From assembly GCF_000834655.1 (NCBI RefSeq), contig NZ_JXQQ01000138.1, positions 1 to 42,725 of the forward strand: 42,725 nucleotides of DNA, given 5' to 3'. Shown in pieces: positions 32,861 through 42,725 of the stretch. Made by a program: the position numbers and the translations under genes. The stretch comes from Variovorax paradoxus (GTDB lineage: Bacteria > Pseudomonadota > Gammaproteobacteria > Burkholderiales > Burkholderiaceae_C). Each line of letters begins with the position of its first letter. Position 1 is the stretch's first letter. The notes beneath the pieces are model-generated. The model was not told the origin of the DNA and searched no databases. It was given only the letters and a program-made list of their open reading frames with translations.

Positions 32861-35020
32861 TCAGACGGCCAGCCGCTCGAGCTGCGCCACGCGGTTCATC
32901 GCGGCATGCAGCGACATCAGCAGGCCCAGGCGGTTGAGCCGCAAATCGGCCTGCTCGGCATTGACCATCACGCCGTCGAAGAAGGCATCGACCGGCTCGC
33001 GCAGCGCGGCCAGCGTCTGCAGCGAGGCGGTGTAGTCGCCGGCTTCGAACTGGGCGTTGGCGGCGGGGACGACCTTGGCCATCGCCGCGTGCAGCGCCTT
33101 CTCGGCGGGCTCCTGCAGCAGCAGCTCGCTCACATGCGCGTCGGCCTCGGGCGCCTTCTTGAGGATGTTGCCGATGCGCTTGTTGGCAGCGGCCAGTGCG
33201 GCAGCGGCCGGCAGTGCGGCGAAGGCGCGCACGGCGGCCAGCAGCTTGGGCACTTCGCCCAGGCGCTGCGGCAGCGGGGCCAGCACGGCATCGACTTCCT
33301 GCGCGCTCGCGCCCTGCTCGCGCAGGCTCCCGGCGAGGCGGTCGAGAATGAAATCGCGCAGCTCGACCGTGGCCTTGCTGCTGTCGAAACCGGCGATGGC
33401 GCCGAACTGCGCGGCGGCGTCCTGGAGCAGGGCGTCGAGCCCCAGCGCGAGGTCTTTCTCGACCAGCATGCGGATCACGCCCAGCGCATGGCGGCGCAGC
33501 GCGAACGGGTCGCGGTCGCCGGTGGGCAGGTTGCCGATGCCGAACATGCCGACCAGCGTCTCGAGCTTGTCGGCCAGCGCGACCACGAGACCGACGTTGT
33601 TGCGCGGCAGCTCGTCGCCGGCGAAGCGCGGCTTGTAGTGGTCTTCGATCGCATCGGCCACCGCGGCATCGAGGCCGTCGTGCAGCGCGTAGTAACGGCC
33701 CATCGTGCCCTGCAGCTCGGGAAACTCGCCGACCATGTCGGTCACGAGGTCGGCCTTGGCCAGTTGGGCGGCCTGCGTGGCCTGTGCGGCGACCTTCCCA
33801 TCGCCCAGTTTCTCTGCCAAGCGTTCCGCGATCGCGCGCGCGATGTGCATCACCCGCTGCACGCGCTCGCCCTGTGTGCCCAGCTTGTTGTGATAGACCA
33901 CCTTGCCCAGCGACTCGACGCGCGAGGCCAGCGACTTCTTGCGGTCCTGGTCGAAGAAGAACTTGGCATCGGCCAGGCGCGGGCGCACCACGCGCTCGTT
34001 GCCTTCGATGACCGCGCTCGCGTCATCGGGGCTGATGTTGCTCACCACCAGGAACTTGTTGGTGAGCTTGGCTTGTGCGTCGAGCAGCGGAAAGTACTTC
34101 TGGTTGGCCTTCATCGTCAGGATGAGGCACTCCTGCGGCACTTCAAGGAACTCGCGCTCGAAGCTGCAGACCAGCACGTTGGGGCGTTCGACCAGCGCGG
34201 TCACTTCGTCGAGCAGCGCGTCGTCGTGGATCGGCACCGAGCCGCCGCCGACCTTGACCGCGGCCGCTGCGAGCTGGCGCGCGATTTCGGCGCGGCGAGC
34301 CTCGAAGCTCGCGATGACCGCGCCCTCGTCCTGCAGTTGCAGCGCATAGCTGTTGGCATCGCGCAGCACGACCGGATCGACCGCCGCCTCGAAGCGGTGG
34401 CCGTGCGTCTCGCGGCCGGCCTGGAGGCCCAGCGCCTCGATCGGCACCACGGTGTCGCCGTGCAGCGCCACGAGGCCGTGCGCGGGGCGCACGAAGCTCA
34501 CGCTGCTCCAGCCCGGCAGCTCGCAGCCGCTTTCGAGCTGGTAGCTCATGACCTTGGGGATCGGCAGCTTCGCGATGGCTTCGGCCAGCGCCTTCTGCAG
34601 GCCCTCGGCCAGCGTCGCGCCCTTGGCGGTGCTTTCGTAGAAGAGCGCTTCGGCCTTGCCGTCCATCGCGCGCTTCAGGCCCGGCACGGCCGAGGCGTCG
34701 GCGCCGAGCGCGCCCAGGCGCTTGAGCATTGCGGGCGTCGGCTGGCCCGAGGCATCGAGCCCCACGGCCACGGGCATGAGCTTTTGCGACACGGCCTTGT
34801 CGGCGGCGCCCTCGGCCACGTGCGTGAGGTGAGCGGCCAGGCGGCGCGGCGAGGCGTAGGCGGTGAGCACCGAGCCAGCTTCTGCCAGGCCTTGCGCCAC
34901 GAGCTGGTCGCGCAGCACGCCCGCGAAGGCATCGCCGAGCTTCTTCAGTGCCTTGGGCGGCAGCTCTTCGACAAACAGTTCGACCAGCAGGGAGTTCTTG
35001 TTGTTCATGGGAGTCGTCAT
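32861..35020 (-). CDS. glyS: Glycine-tRNA ligase beta subunit
   Basis: A 719-residue beta chain of the bacterial alpha2-beta2 glycyl-tRNA synthetase, of normal length. It has the LLVELFVEELPPKALKKL start, the AYASPRRLA segment, the DNLERIVRPRL-like block EGNERVVRPRLADAKFF, and a C-terminal anticodon-binding domain. The ATG at 35020 follows the glyQ stop by three bases (TGAGCGATG), so the two subunits are translationally linked and made in equal amounts. An ATG four codons in (MNNKNS) is a possible alternative. Confidence 0.97.
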   Translation of the reverse strand: MTTPMNNKNSLLVELFVEELPPKALKKLGDAFAGVLRDQLVAQGLAEAGSVLTAYASPRRLAAHLTHVAEGAADKAVSQKLMPVAVGLDASGQPTPAMLKRLGALGADASAVPGLKRAMDGKAEALFYESTAKGATLAEGLQKALAEAIAKLPIPKVMSYQLESGCELPGWSSVSFVRPAHGLVALHGDTVVPIEALGLQAGRETHGHRFEAAVDPVVLRDANSYALQLQDEGAVIASFEARRAEIARQLAAAAVKVGGGSVPIHDDALLDEVTALVERPNVLVCSFEREFLEVPQECLILTMKANQKYFPLLDAQAKLTNKFLVVSNISPDDASAVIEGNERVVRPRLADAKFFFDQDRKKSLASRVESLGKVVYHNKLGTQGERVQRVMHIARAIAERLAEKLGDGKVAAQATQAAQLAKADLVTDMVGEFPELQGTMGRYYALHDGLDAAVADAIEDHYKPRFAGDELPRNNVGLVVALADKLETLVGMFGIGNLPTGDRDPFALRRHALGVIRMLVEKDLALGLDALLQDAAAQFGAIAGFDSSKATVELRDFILDRLAGSLREQGASAQEVDAVLAPLPQRLGEVPKLLAAVRAFAALPAAAALAAANKRIGNILKKAPEADAHVSELLLQEPAEKALHAAMAKVVPAANAQFEAGDYTASLQTLAALREPVDAFFDGVMVNAEQADLRLNRLGLLMSLHAAMNRVAQLERLAV

Positions 35021-35023
35021 CGC

Positions 35024-35932
<909 letters not shown>

Positions 35933-36146
35933 GAAGCTGGCCGGCGCAGGCCGGACATTTGGACGGTAGCGCGGCAGTGCGCCGCGAAAGCGGACGATTT
36001 TACGGGCGGAGGGCAACTCTCCCACAGCCGGCCGGGATGCCGGCCGCTCCCGCCGCCCCTCCGGGCATGCGACAACCGTGGGCCGGCCGCACGCGGCAGC
36101 CCTTCACAGAGCCCTTCCGGGCCTGCCTTTTCCCCGCCCCACAGAC

Positions 36147-37115
36147 ATGCAACCGCCCCACATCGGCCCGAACGCCCCGTTTTTCATCGTGCTCAATGCC
36201 GGCTCCGGCAGCGAGAGCGCAGCCGAAGCCCGCCAGGTCATCGAGGAAGGCTTTGCCGCGGCCGGCCGCAAGCACCGCATCTTCGTGATCGACGGGCCCG
36301 GCCGGGTGCAGGCGCTGGCGCGCGAAGCCGTCGAGCGCGCCCGCGCCGTGGGCGGCGTGGTGGTGGCGGCGGGCGGCGACGGCACCATCAATGCGGTGGC
36401 GCAGGCCACCCTTGGCAGCGGCTGCGCCTTCGGGGTGCTGCCGCAGGGCACCTTCAACTACTTCAGCCGCACCCACGGCATTCCGCGCGACACGGCCGAG
36501 GCGCTGCAGGTGCTGCTGGCCGAGCAGCCGCGGGCCGTGCAGGTGGGGCTGGTCAACGACCGGGTCTTCCTGGTGAATGCCAGCATGGGCCTGTACGCCG
36601 AGCTGCTGGAAGAGCGCGAGACCTACAAGGCGCGCTACGGCCGCAGCCGCTGGATCGCGTTCTTCGCGGGCCTCCTGACGGTGATGCGCGGCCGCCACCG
36701 GCACTGGAACCTGCGCATGGCCTGGCGCGGGCAGGAAAAGGACATCCGCACGCCCACCCTTTTCGTGGGCAACAACCCGCTGCAGCTCTTGCAGGTGGGC
36801 ATCGAACATGCCGATGCGCCCGAGCAGGGGCAGCTCGCGGCGATTGCGCTCAAGCCGGTCGGGGTGATGTCCATGCCGGGGCTGCTGGTGCGCGGCGCGC
36901 TCGGCAAGCTGGGCAACGCCGACCAGGTGCTGAGCTTCCCCTTCGAATCGATGACGGTGAAGGCCGGCCGCCTGCGGGCGCCCCGCCGTGTCAAGGTGGC
37001 GACCGACGGCGAGATCGCATGGACCGACATGCCGCTCCTGTTCCGCGTGTCGCCCGAGCCGCTGTGGCTGGTGCGGCCCGACGTCGCGCCCGAGCTGGAG
37101 GCGGCCAAGCAATGA
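36147..37115 (+). CDS. Diacylglycerol/sphingosine kinase-like protein
   Basis: A 322-residue protein with a DAGK catalytic domain. The nucleotide-binding motif is AAGGDGTIN (about residues 75-82), and LPQGTFNYFSR replaces the more usual GTxNDFAR. A lipid kinase using a diacylglycerol, sphingoid or other lipid is expected. No membrane helix is seen. It overlaps the next gene by four bases (ATGA). The start chosen is the ATG at 36147; the upstream in-frame extension lacks family resemblance. Confidence 0.86.
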   Translation: MQPPHIGPNAPFFIVLNAGSGSESAAEARQVIEEGFAAAGRKHRIFVIDGPGRVQALAREAVERARAVGGVVVAAGGDGTINAVAQATLGSGCAFGVLPQGTFNYFSRTHGIPRDTAEALQVLLAEQPRAVQVGLVNDRVFLVNASMGLYAELLEERETYKARYGRSRWIAFFAGLLTVMRGRHRHWNLRMAWRGQEKDIRTPTLFVGNNPLQLLQVGIEHADAPEQGQLAAIALKPVGVMSMPGLLVRGALGKLGNADQVLSFPFESMTVKAGRLRAPRRVKVATDGEIAWTDMPLLFRVSPEPLWLVRPDVAPELEAAKQ

Positions 37116-37939
37116 CCGCCTGCCTGCTGCAGATCTCCGATCCGCATTTCGGCACCGAACGGCCCGAGGTGCTGCAGGCGCTCGAGCGGTTTGCGCAGGC
37201 GCTGGCGCCGCAGGTGGTGGTGATGTCGGGCGACATCACCCAGCGCGCCACGCGCGTGCAGTTCGCGGCGGCGCGCGCCTTCGTCGGCCGGCTGGCGGCG
37301 CCTGCCACGCTCGTCATTCCGGGGAACCACGACATTCCGCTCTACCAGCTCGCAGCGCGCTGCTTCTCGCCCTACGGCCGCTACAAGGAGGCCTTCGGCG
37401 ACGACCTGGAGCCGGTTTTCGCGTCCGACGAGTGGCTGGTCGTCACCGTGAACACCACGCGCTGGTACCGGCATGAAGACGGCGTGGTCTCGTCAGCGCA
37501 GGTCGAGCGGGTGGCGGCGCGCCTTGCTGCGGCAACGCCCTCGCAGCTGCGCGTGGTGGTGACGCACCAGCCGGTCATGGTCACGCGGCAGGAAGACATG
37601 TCGAACCGCCTGCACGGGCGCGAGCGGGCGGTGGCGCGCTGGTCCGAAGCGGGTGTCGACCTGATCCTGGGCGGCCACATCCACCTGCCCTACGTGCGCT
37701 CGCTGCACGACGCGTTCTCGGGCTGCAAGCGCACCGCGTTCGCCGTGCAGGCGGGCACCGCGGTGTCGCATCGCGTGCGCGCCGGCTTTCCGAATTCGGT
37801 GAACGTGGTGCGCCTGGACATGGCCGCCGGCACGCGCGCCTGCCGCGTGGAGCGCTGGGACTACAGCGCCGCCGACAAAGCCTTCGAGTGCGCCAAAGTA
37901 TTCCCGCTTTCTCTTGCCAGCAGCGCGACGCCCCCTTAG
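37112..37939 (+). CDS. Metallophosphoesterase (CpdA/LpxH-like class)
   Basis: A 275-residue cytosolic calcineurin-like phosphoesterase. Metal motifs are ISDPHFG (Asp10, His12), GDITQ (Asp41), GNHD (72-74), VVTHQP and GGHIHLP. Sequence is closer to 3',5'-cyclic nucleotide or related phosphodiesterases than to the membrane-anchored type at 7572. The ATGA overlap with the kinase-like gene implies coupling. The substrate is not known. The GNHD-IPLY run is typical of the family. Confidence 0.87.
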   Translation: MTACLLQISDPHFGTERPEVLQALERFAQALAPQVVVMSGDITQRATRVQFAAARAFVGRLAAPATLVIPGNHDIPLYQLAARCFSPYGRYKEAFGDDLEPVFASDEWLVVTVNTTRWYRHEDGVVSSAQVERVAARLAAATPSQLRVVVTHQPVMVTRQEDMSNRLHGRERAVARWSEAGVDLILGGHIHLPYVRSLHDAFSGCKRTAFAVQAGTAVSHRVRAGFPNSVNVVRLDMAAGTRACRVERWDYSAADKAFECAKVFPLSLASSATPP

Positions 37940-37950
37940 GGTGCAGCCGC

Positions 37951-38784
37951 ATGCCGTTGGAAGCTTCCCCTCTCACTCCTCCTCTCGTTCTCCTTGCCCA
38001 GCAACTCGGCGCCCATGCGCTGGGCTGGTTTCTCTCGATCTGGACCGTGTCGGTGCTCGGCGCCGGTGCCGTCTGCTGGACGTTGCAGCGCCGCCATTTC
38101 AAGACGCTCGATGCCGAAGAGCCCAGCGAGCCGCGCATCGCCGCCGGCCTCGCGGCCGGGTTCCTGCTGATCCTGGCCGCGGCCAGCGTGTTCGCATGGA
38201 TCGCGTCGAATCTGTCCGACGGTCACTCGATGGGCCGGGCCGACCAGGCGCTGACCGATGCCATCGGCACCCACGTGCCGTGGACGGCGCTCGTCGCCTT
38301 CAGCTGGCTCACCCACCTGGGCGACTTCGCCTTTCTCGCGCCGGTGTGCCTGGTGGTCGCCGCGGTGCTGTGGCGCCATGCGCACCACGGCCTCGCGCTG
38401 GGCTGGGTGATGGCGCTCGGCGGCATCGTGCTGCTGAACCCCGCGCTCAAGCACATCTTCGAGCGGGCGCGGCCGGTGCACGACCACGGACTGGCGTTCG
38501 AGACGAGCTACAGCTTCCCGAGCGGACACAGCGCGGGCGCGATCGTGAGTTACGGAATGCTGCTGTACTTGGCGCTGCGCACGCTGCCGGCGCGCTGGCA
38601 TGTGCCGGCGGCCATGGCGGCCGTGGGCGCCATCCTGACCATCGCGTGCAGCCGCATCTTTCTGCAGGTGCACTTCGCGAGCGACGTGGTGGCCGGTCTC
38701 CTGACCGGCTTCGCTTGGCTGCTCGTGTGCGTGAGCAGCCTGGAATACGCGCGGCACCGCAAGCAGCGGCGCGCACCGGCCTGA
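37951..38784 (+). CDS. PAP2-family membrane phosphatase
   Basis: A 277-residue integral membrane lipid phosphatase. Active-site motifs: KX6RP at Lys167-Arg174-Pro175, PSGH (190-193, catalytic His193) and SRX5HX3D (Ser234, Arg235, His241, Asp245). Six or so hydrophobic helices surround them. Family members dephosphorylate undecaprenyl pyrophosphate, phosphatidate or PGP. It follows the phosphoesterase by 11 bases, so the three genes from 36147 form one unit working on phosphate esters, possibly of lipids. The start is the ATG at 37951; the ORF extends to 37888 upstream but overlaps the previous gene. Confidence 0.9.
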   Translation: MPLEASPLTPPLVLLAQQLGAHALGWFLSIWTVSVLGAGAVCWTLQRRHFKTLDAEEPSEPRIAAGLAAGFLLILAAASVFAWIASNLSDGHSMGRADQALTDAIGTHVPWTALVAFSWLTHLGDFAFLAPVCLVVAAVLWRHAHHGLALGWVMALGGIVLLNPALKHIFERARPVHDHGLAFETSYSFPSGHSAGAIVSYGMLLYLALRTLPARWHVPAAMAAVGAILTIACSRIFLQVHFASDVVAGLLTGFAWLLVCVSSLEYARHRKQRRAPA

Positions 38785-38809
38785 GCATCGCCCGCGCGTC
38801 TTCGCCGGA

Positions 38810-38895
38810 AACACCGCGGAACCGGCCTTGCCGGGCCGCAGGTGTTGCCCCCGGAAGGGGGTAGGCGGCTACGCGAAGCGAGCAAGCCTGGGGGA
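38810..38895. repeat. Dispersed compound-hairpin repeat, copy 2
   Basis: Positions 38810-38854 match 2557-2601 at 44 of 45 bases and fold into the same nested hairpin; CCCCCGG and CCTGGGGG flank the less conserved rest. It lies between the convergent PAP2 and asparaginase genes. Confidence 0.7.
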
Positions 38896-38897
38896 GA

Positions 38898-39965
38898 TCA
38901 ATACTCCCAGAAGATGCGCTGCAATTCCTTGGTGTTGCTGGTCTTGGTCAGGGCCACCATCGCTAGGATGCGCGCCTTCTGCGGACGCAGGTCGTGCGCC
39001 ACCACCCAGTCGTACTTGTCGTCGGGCTGCTCGGCGTTGCGGATCACGAAGCCGTCGGGCACGCGCGAGCTGCGGATCACGATCACGCCGTCGGTGCGCG
39101 CCTTCTGCAGGTTCGGCACGATCCGGTCGGCCACCGAGCCATTGCCCGTGCCGCCATGGATCAGCGCCTTGGCGCCGCTCTTTGCGATCGCGTCGATGGC
39201 CACCGACGACACGCCTTCGTAGCCCATCGCGATCTCGACCGGGGGCAGCGCGTTGATGCTGTCGATGTCGAATTCGGAGTTCATGGTGTGGCGCTTGACC
39301 GGCGCACGGAACCAGTAGTTCTTGCCCTCGACGATCATGCCCAGCGGACCCCACTGGCTGGAGAACGCGCTGGTCTTGATGTTGACGTTCTTGCTGACGT
39401 CGCGGCCGCTGTCGATGTTGTCGCTCATCGTCACCAGCACGCCCTTGCCCACGGCGTCCTTGCTGCCCGCCACGTTCACCGCGTCGTACAGGTTGAGCGC
39501 GCCGTCGGCCGAGAGGGCCGTGCCCGGACGCATCGAGCCGACCACGACGATCGGCTTGTTGGTGTGCACCGTCAGGGTGAGGAAGTACGCGGTTTCTTCC
39601 AGCGTGTCGGTGCCGTGGGTGATGACGATGCCATCGACGTCCGACTGCTTCGAGAGCGCCGAGACGCGCTTGGCCAGCGTCAGCAGGTTGTCGTTGGTGA
39701 GGCTTTCCGATGCGACCTGGAACACCTGCTCGCCGCGCACGTTGGCGACCTTGGAGAGCTCGGGCAGGCCGGCGATGAGCTTGTCGACGCCGACCTTGGC
39801 GGCCGCGTAGGTGGCGCTGTTGACGGCCGAGGCGCCGGCGCCGGCGATGGTGCCGCCGGTGGCCAGGATCACCACGTTCGGCAGTTGCTGCGCCTGCGCG
39901 AGTGCGCTGGCGGCCAGCAGGGCGGCGCCTGCGGCGAAGGCCCTGAAACGGGGAGAAAGGTACAT
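38898..39965 (-). CDS. ansB: Periplasmic L-asparaginase (type II)
   Basis: A 355-residue amidohydrolase converting asparagine to aspartate and ammonia. The signal peptide runs from MYLSPRF to about ALAQAQ (residues 1-26), so it is periplasmic as for the high-affinity AnsB type. Catalytic residues are Thr39 (ATGGTIAGAG), Tyr53, and Thr119-Asp120 in the second signature ITHGTDTLEET, with a Lys downstream. The C-terminus RIFWEY is typical of the family. The ATG at 39965 was chosen over an ATG-containing upstream extension because it begins the signal peptide. It is divergent from the TetR-type gene. Confidence 0.93.
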   Translation of the reverse strand: MYLSPRFRAFAAGAALLAASALAQAQQLPNVVILATGGTIAGAGASAVNSATYAAAKVGVDKLIAGLPELSKVANVRGEQVFQVASESLTNDNLLTLAKRVSALSKQSDVDGIVITHGTDTLEETAYFLTLTVHTNKPIVVVGSMRPGTALSADGALNLYDAVNVAGSKDAVGKGVLVTMSDNIDSGRDVSKNVNIKTSAFSSQWGPLGMIVEGKNYWFRAPVKRHTMNSEFDIDSINALPPVEIAMGYEGVSSVAIDAIAKSGAKALIHGGTGNGSVADRIVPNLQKARTDGVIVIRSSRVPDGFVIRNAEQPDDKYDWVVAHDLRPQKARILAMVALTKTSNTKELQRIFWEY

Positions 39966-40044
39966 GGAAGACTCCTTGGTCTGAGGTGAATTTCTGGAAG
40001 CGGCGAGGAAGATACATGAACCATGCCCGCATGCGCCCCGCCGC

Positions 40045-40061
40045 CATGCCGGCACGGCATG
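40045..40061. promoter_or_regulatory. CATGCCG-type inverted repeat, candidate TetR operator
   Basis: CATGCCG (40045-40051) and CGGCATG (40055-40061) form a perfect inverted repeat with a three-base spacer. Further CATGC words stand at 40022, 40029 and 40066. The site lies in the gap between the divergent asparaginase and TetR-type genes, where a TetR operator is expected. Confidence 0.4.
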
Positions 40062-40136
40062 CGGCCATGCGCCCAAGGATTACCATCGGCCGGGCGCCTC
40101 GCCGCCGCCTTCCCGGCTGACCCCGCTGACCCCGCA

Positions 40137-40820
40137 ATGACCTCCGACACCGCCGCCCTGCCCCCCTCCACCGCCCAGGAAATGCCTGCCCCCGACGGCC
40201 CGCTGTCGCGCGCACGCCCGGGGCGCGAGCGCATCATGGCCGCCATCCGCACCGCGGCGGTGGCCGAGTTCAGCCTGCATGGCCTGAAGGGCACCTCGAC
40301 CCAGGCCATCGCCGCGCGCGCCGGCCTCACCAAGCCCCAGCTGCACTACTACATCGCCGGCAAGGAAGAGCTCTACGAAGAGCTGCTCATGCAGGTGCTG
40401 CACGCCTGGAAGGTGGTGTTCTCGTTCGAGGACGCGAGCGACCCGGCCACCGTGCTGGGCGACTACATCCGCAAGAAGCTCGACCACGCCATCGACAGCC
40501 CCGAGATGTCGCGCATCTTCACCCGCGAGATCCTCGACGGCGGCCGCAACCTCGACCGCTACTGGCCCAACGCCCGCGCCTGGACGCAGAAGAAGGTGGA
40601 CATCATCAATGGCTGGATCGCACGCGGGCAGATGCGTCCGCTCGATGCGCGCATCCTCCTCATGCACATCTGGGCCATGACCCAGAGCTACGCCGACTAC
40701 GCGATCCAGACGCGCGTGATGCTGGGCCTGCCGCCCGACGCGCCCATCGACCGCGAGCCCATCGCGCGCGAGCTGGTGGCCTTCGTGCTGGGCGGCTGCG
40801 GCATCAGGACGACGCCCTGA
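40137..40820 (+). CDS. TetR-family regulator, RutR-like
   Basis: A 227-residue regulator. The N-terminal HTH comprises GTSTQAIAARAGLTKPQLHYYI, and the ligand domain is of the YcdC/RutR type (KEELYEELL, FTREILDGGRNLDRYW, QSYADYAIQTR). RutR-like proteins sense pyrimidine or nitrogen compounds. Being divergent from an asparaginase, control of nitrogen scavenging is plausible. The ATG at 40137 is chosen as it is preceded by CCCGCA and starts an uncharged leader; the exact start is uncertain by a few residues. Its 3' end overlaps the convergent LysR gene by 17 bases. Confidence 0.85.
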   Translation: MTSDTAALPPSTAQEMPAPDGPLSRARPGRERIMAAIRTAAVAEFSLHGLKGTSTQAIAARAGLTKPQLHYYIAGKEELYEELLMQVLHAWKVVFSFEDASDPATVLGDYIRKKLDHAIDSPEMSRIFTREILDGGRNLDRYWPNARAWTQKKVDIINGWIARGQMRPLDARILLMHIWAMTQSYADYAIQTRVMLGLPPDAPIDREPIARELVAFVLGGCGIRTTP

Positions 40821-41748
40821 CCTCCCAGGCGCGGCCAGTCGGGTCGGCCATTGCCAGCCGCACCATCTCGATGAAGCGACGCAGGCGCGCCGGCTGGAAG
40901 CGCGCGGGCGAATAGGTCAGGTACACGGGCAGCGGCGCCGCATGCCATTGCGGCGCGAGCTGCACCAGCCTCCCGGCGGCGATGTCGTCGTTCATGAGCC
41001 AGGCCGAGCCGATGCAGGCACCCAGCCCCATGACCGCCGCGCTGTGCAGCGCAAAGAGGCTGTCGGTGCTCATGCGCGGGCGGATCGGCACCCGCGCGAG
41101 CTCGCCGCTCGGCCGGTGCGTGAGCTGCACCTCGTTGCGATAGAAAGTGCGCAGCGCGAGCCAGGGCAGCACGGCCAGTTCCGAGGCGTGCGTGGGAGGC
41201 TCTCGCCCAGCCAGCACCGAGGGCGCGGCAACCACCACGCGCGGCACTTCCGAGAGCTTGATGGCCACGGCCATGGTGTCGGTCACCTCGCCGACCTGGA
41301 TTGCGCAATCGACGCCCTCGGCAATGAAATCGGGCCGGCGGTCGTGCAGCAGCCATTCGACCGACACCCGCGGGTAGGCGCGCAGGTAGTCGGCCAGCGG
41401 GCCGACCAGCAGCAGTTGCCCCAGCGCATGCGGCGCCACCACGCGCAGCGTGCCCTCGGGCTCGTCGCCCACGCCGCGCAGGTCGGCCTCGAAGGCGCGC
41501 CAGCTGGCGATCAGTTCCCTCGCGCCCTCGTAGCAGCGCTCGCCGTCTTCGGTGAGCTTCATGGCGTGCGTGGAGCGGCGCAAGAGCCGCACCCCCAGCG
41601 AGCGCTCCAGCGCCTGCAGCCGGCGGCTCACGGTGGGCTGGGTCGCGCCCATCCGCACCGCGGCGGCCGAGAGGCTGCCGGCCTCGACGATGTGGACGAA
41701 GGTCTGCATCAGCTCGATGCGGTCGGCTGCGGGAGGTGAATTGGGCAT
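40804..41748 (-). CDS. LysR-family transcriptional regulator
   Basis: A 314-residue LTTR. The N-terminal HTH (AAAVRMGATQPTVSRRLQALE, about residues 28-48) and a periplasmic-binding-protein-like effector domain (from about 95) are complete. It is divergent from the MFS transporter at 41863, the standard layout for LysR control of an efflux or uptake gene. The effector is unknown. The start is the ATG at 41748 (MPNSPPAAD). Confidence 0.92.
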   Translation of the reverse strand: MPNSPPAADRIELMQTFVHIVEAGSLSAAAVRMGATQPTVSRRLQALERSLGVRLLRRSTHAMKLTEDGERCYEGARELIASWRAFEADLRGVGDEPEGTLRVVAPHALGQLLLVGPLADYLRAYPRVSVEWLLHDRRPDFIAEGVDCAIQVGEVTDTMAVAIKLSEVPRVVVAAPSVLAGREPPTHASELAVLPWLALRTFYRNEVQLTHRPSGELARVPIRPRMSTDSLFALHSAAVMGLGACIGSAWLMNDDIAAGRLVQLAPQWHAAPLPVYLTYSPARFQPARLRRFIEMVRLAMADPTGRAWEVRASS

Positions 41749-41780
41749 GTCGTCGTTCTTTATGCGCGCTACGTATAGAC

Positions 41781-41790
41781 ATTGTGCAAT
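41781..41790. promoter_or_regulatory. Candidate LysR binding site
   Basis: ATTGTGCAAT is a 10-bp perfect inverted repeat with a TG-CA centre, in the LysR/MFS gap. LysR sites are often dyads of about this size with T at the start and A at the end. The gene pairing makes it a reasonable candidate only. Confidence 0.35.
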
Positions 41791-41862
41791 CCGCAGGGCT
41801 ACCAAGTCATCTTCGAGAGGAGCACATTTCAGCACTAGCCAGAAAAACCAAGGGTTATCACC

Positions 41863-42725
<863 letters not shown>

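Overview
The window looks like a chromosomal segment of a high-GC betaproteobacterium of the Comamonadaceae, most likely Variovorax or a close relative. The signs are GC-rich third codon positions, the linked glyQ-glyS-gmhB-plsC-YgjP genes, a thiC gene behind a TPP riboswitch, a carboxypeptidase G2 (glucarpidase) orthologue, and many short dispersed palindromes in intergenic gaps. There is no rRNA, tRNA, CRISPR array, insertion sequence, prophage or plasmid backbone. This is mainly core genome with small accessory patches.

Layout. 1-404 is gene-free and repeat-rich. 405-2480 holds thiC and its TPP riboswitch (minus strand). Next come a YchJ-type protein, a membrane hybrid histidine kinase (minus) and a divergent LuxR-type regulator (plus). 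5978-10060 (minus) holds an exported amidase, and a periplasmic trehalase whose stop overlaps a membrane-anchored phosphoesterase. The trehalase start region is abnormal: its signal peptide and Shine-Dalgarno fit an ATA codon. 10141-16996 (minus) is a probable regulatory unit: MerR regulator, carbonic anhydrase, aceK, thiolase, carboxypeptidase G2 and acyl-CoA dehydrogenase. A 20-bp perfect palindrome separates it from a divergent metallo-beta-lactamase-fold gene at 17126. Downstream of that gene lie a leucine-rich-repeat/protein-kinase fusion, an RluA-family pseudouridine synthase translationally coupled to it, and an SDR.

21506-29720 is a sugar or sugar-acid utilisation locus. On the minus strand are an IlvD/Edd dehydratase, a DenD-like dehydrogenase and a FadR-type GntR regulator. 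Diverging from these on the plus strand is a complete ABC importer (UgpC-type ATPase, Tat-exported binding protein, two permeases). 29840-35932 (minus) reads glyQ, glyS, a two-gene accessory module, gmhB, plsC and a YgjP-type peptidase. The module's second gene looks like a nucleotidyltransferase that has lost its C-terminal part. 36147-38784 (plus) groups a lipid-kinase-like protein, a phosphoesterase and a PAP2 phosphatase. The window ends with a periplasmic asparaginase (minus), a RutR-like TetR regulator (plus), a LysR regulator (minus) and a divergent MFS transporter cut by the window edge.

Intergenic structure is the second theme. A 60-bp palindrome (26-bp arms, 8-bp loop) sits at three convergent gene junctions, and one copy has grown a 21-bp minisatellite from its end. 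A 45-bp compound hairpin occurs twice. A 54-bp repeat insert flanked by 11-bp direct repeats lies inside the ABC operon and supplies the ribosome binding site of the second permease. No clearly new multi-gene system is demonstrated. The best leads are the LRR-kinase/pseudouridine synthase pair, the decayed module inside the glyS-gmhB gap, and the repeat insertion in the ABC operon.
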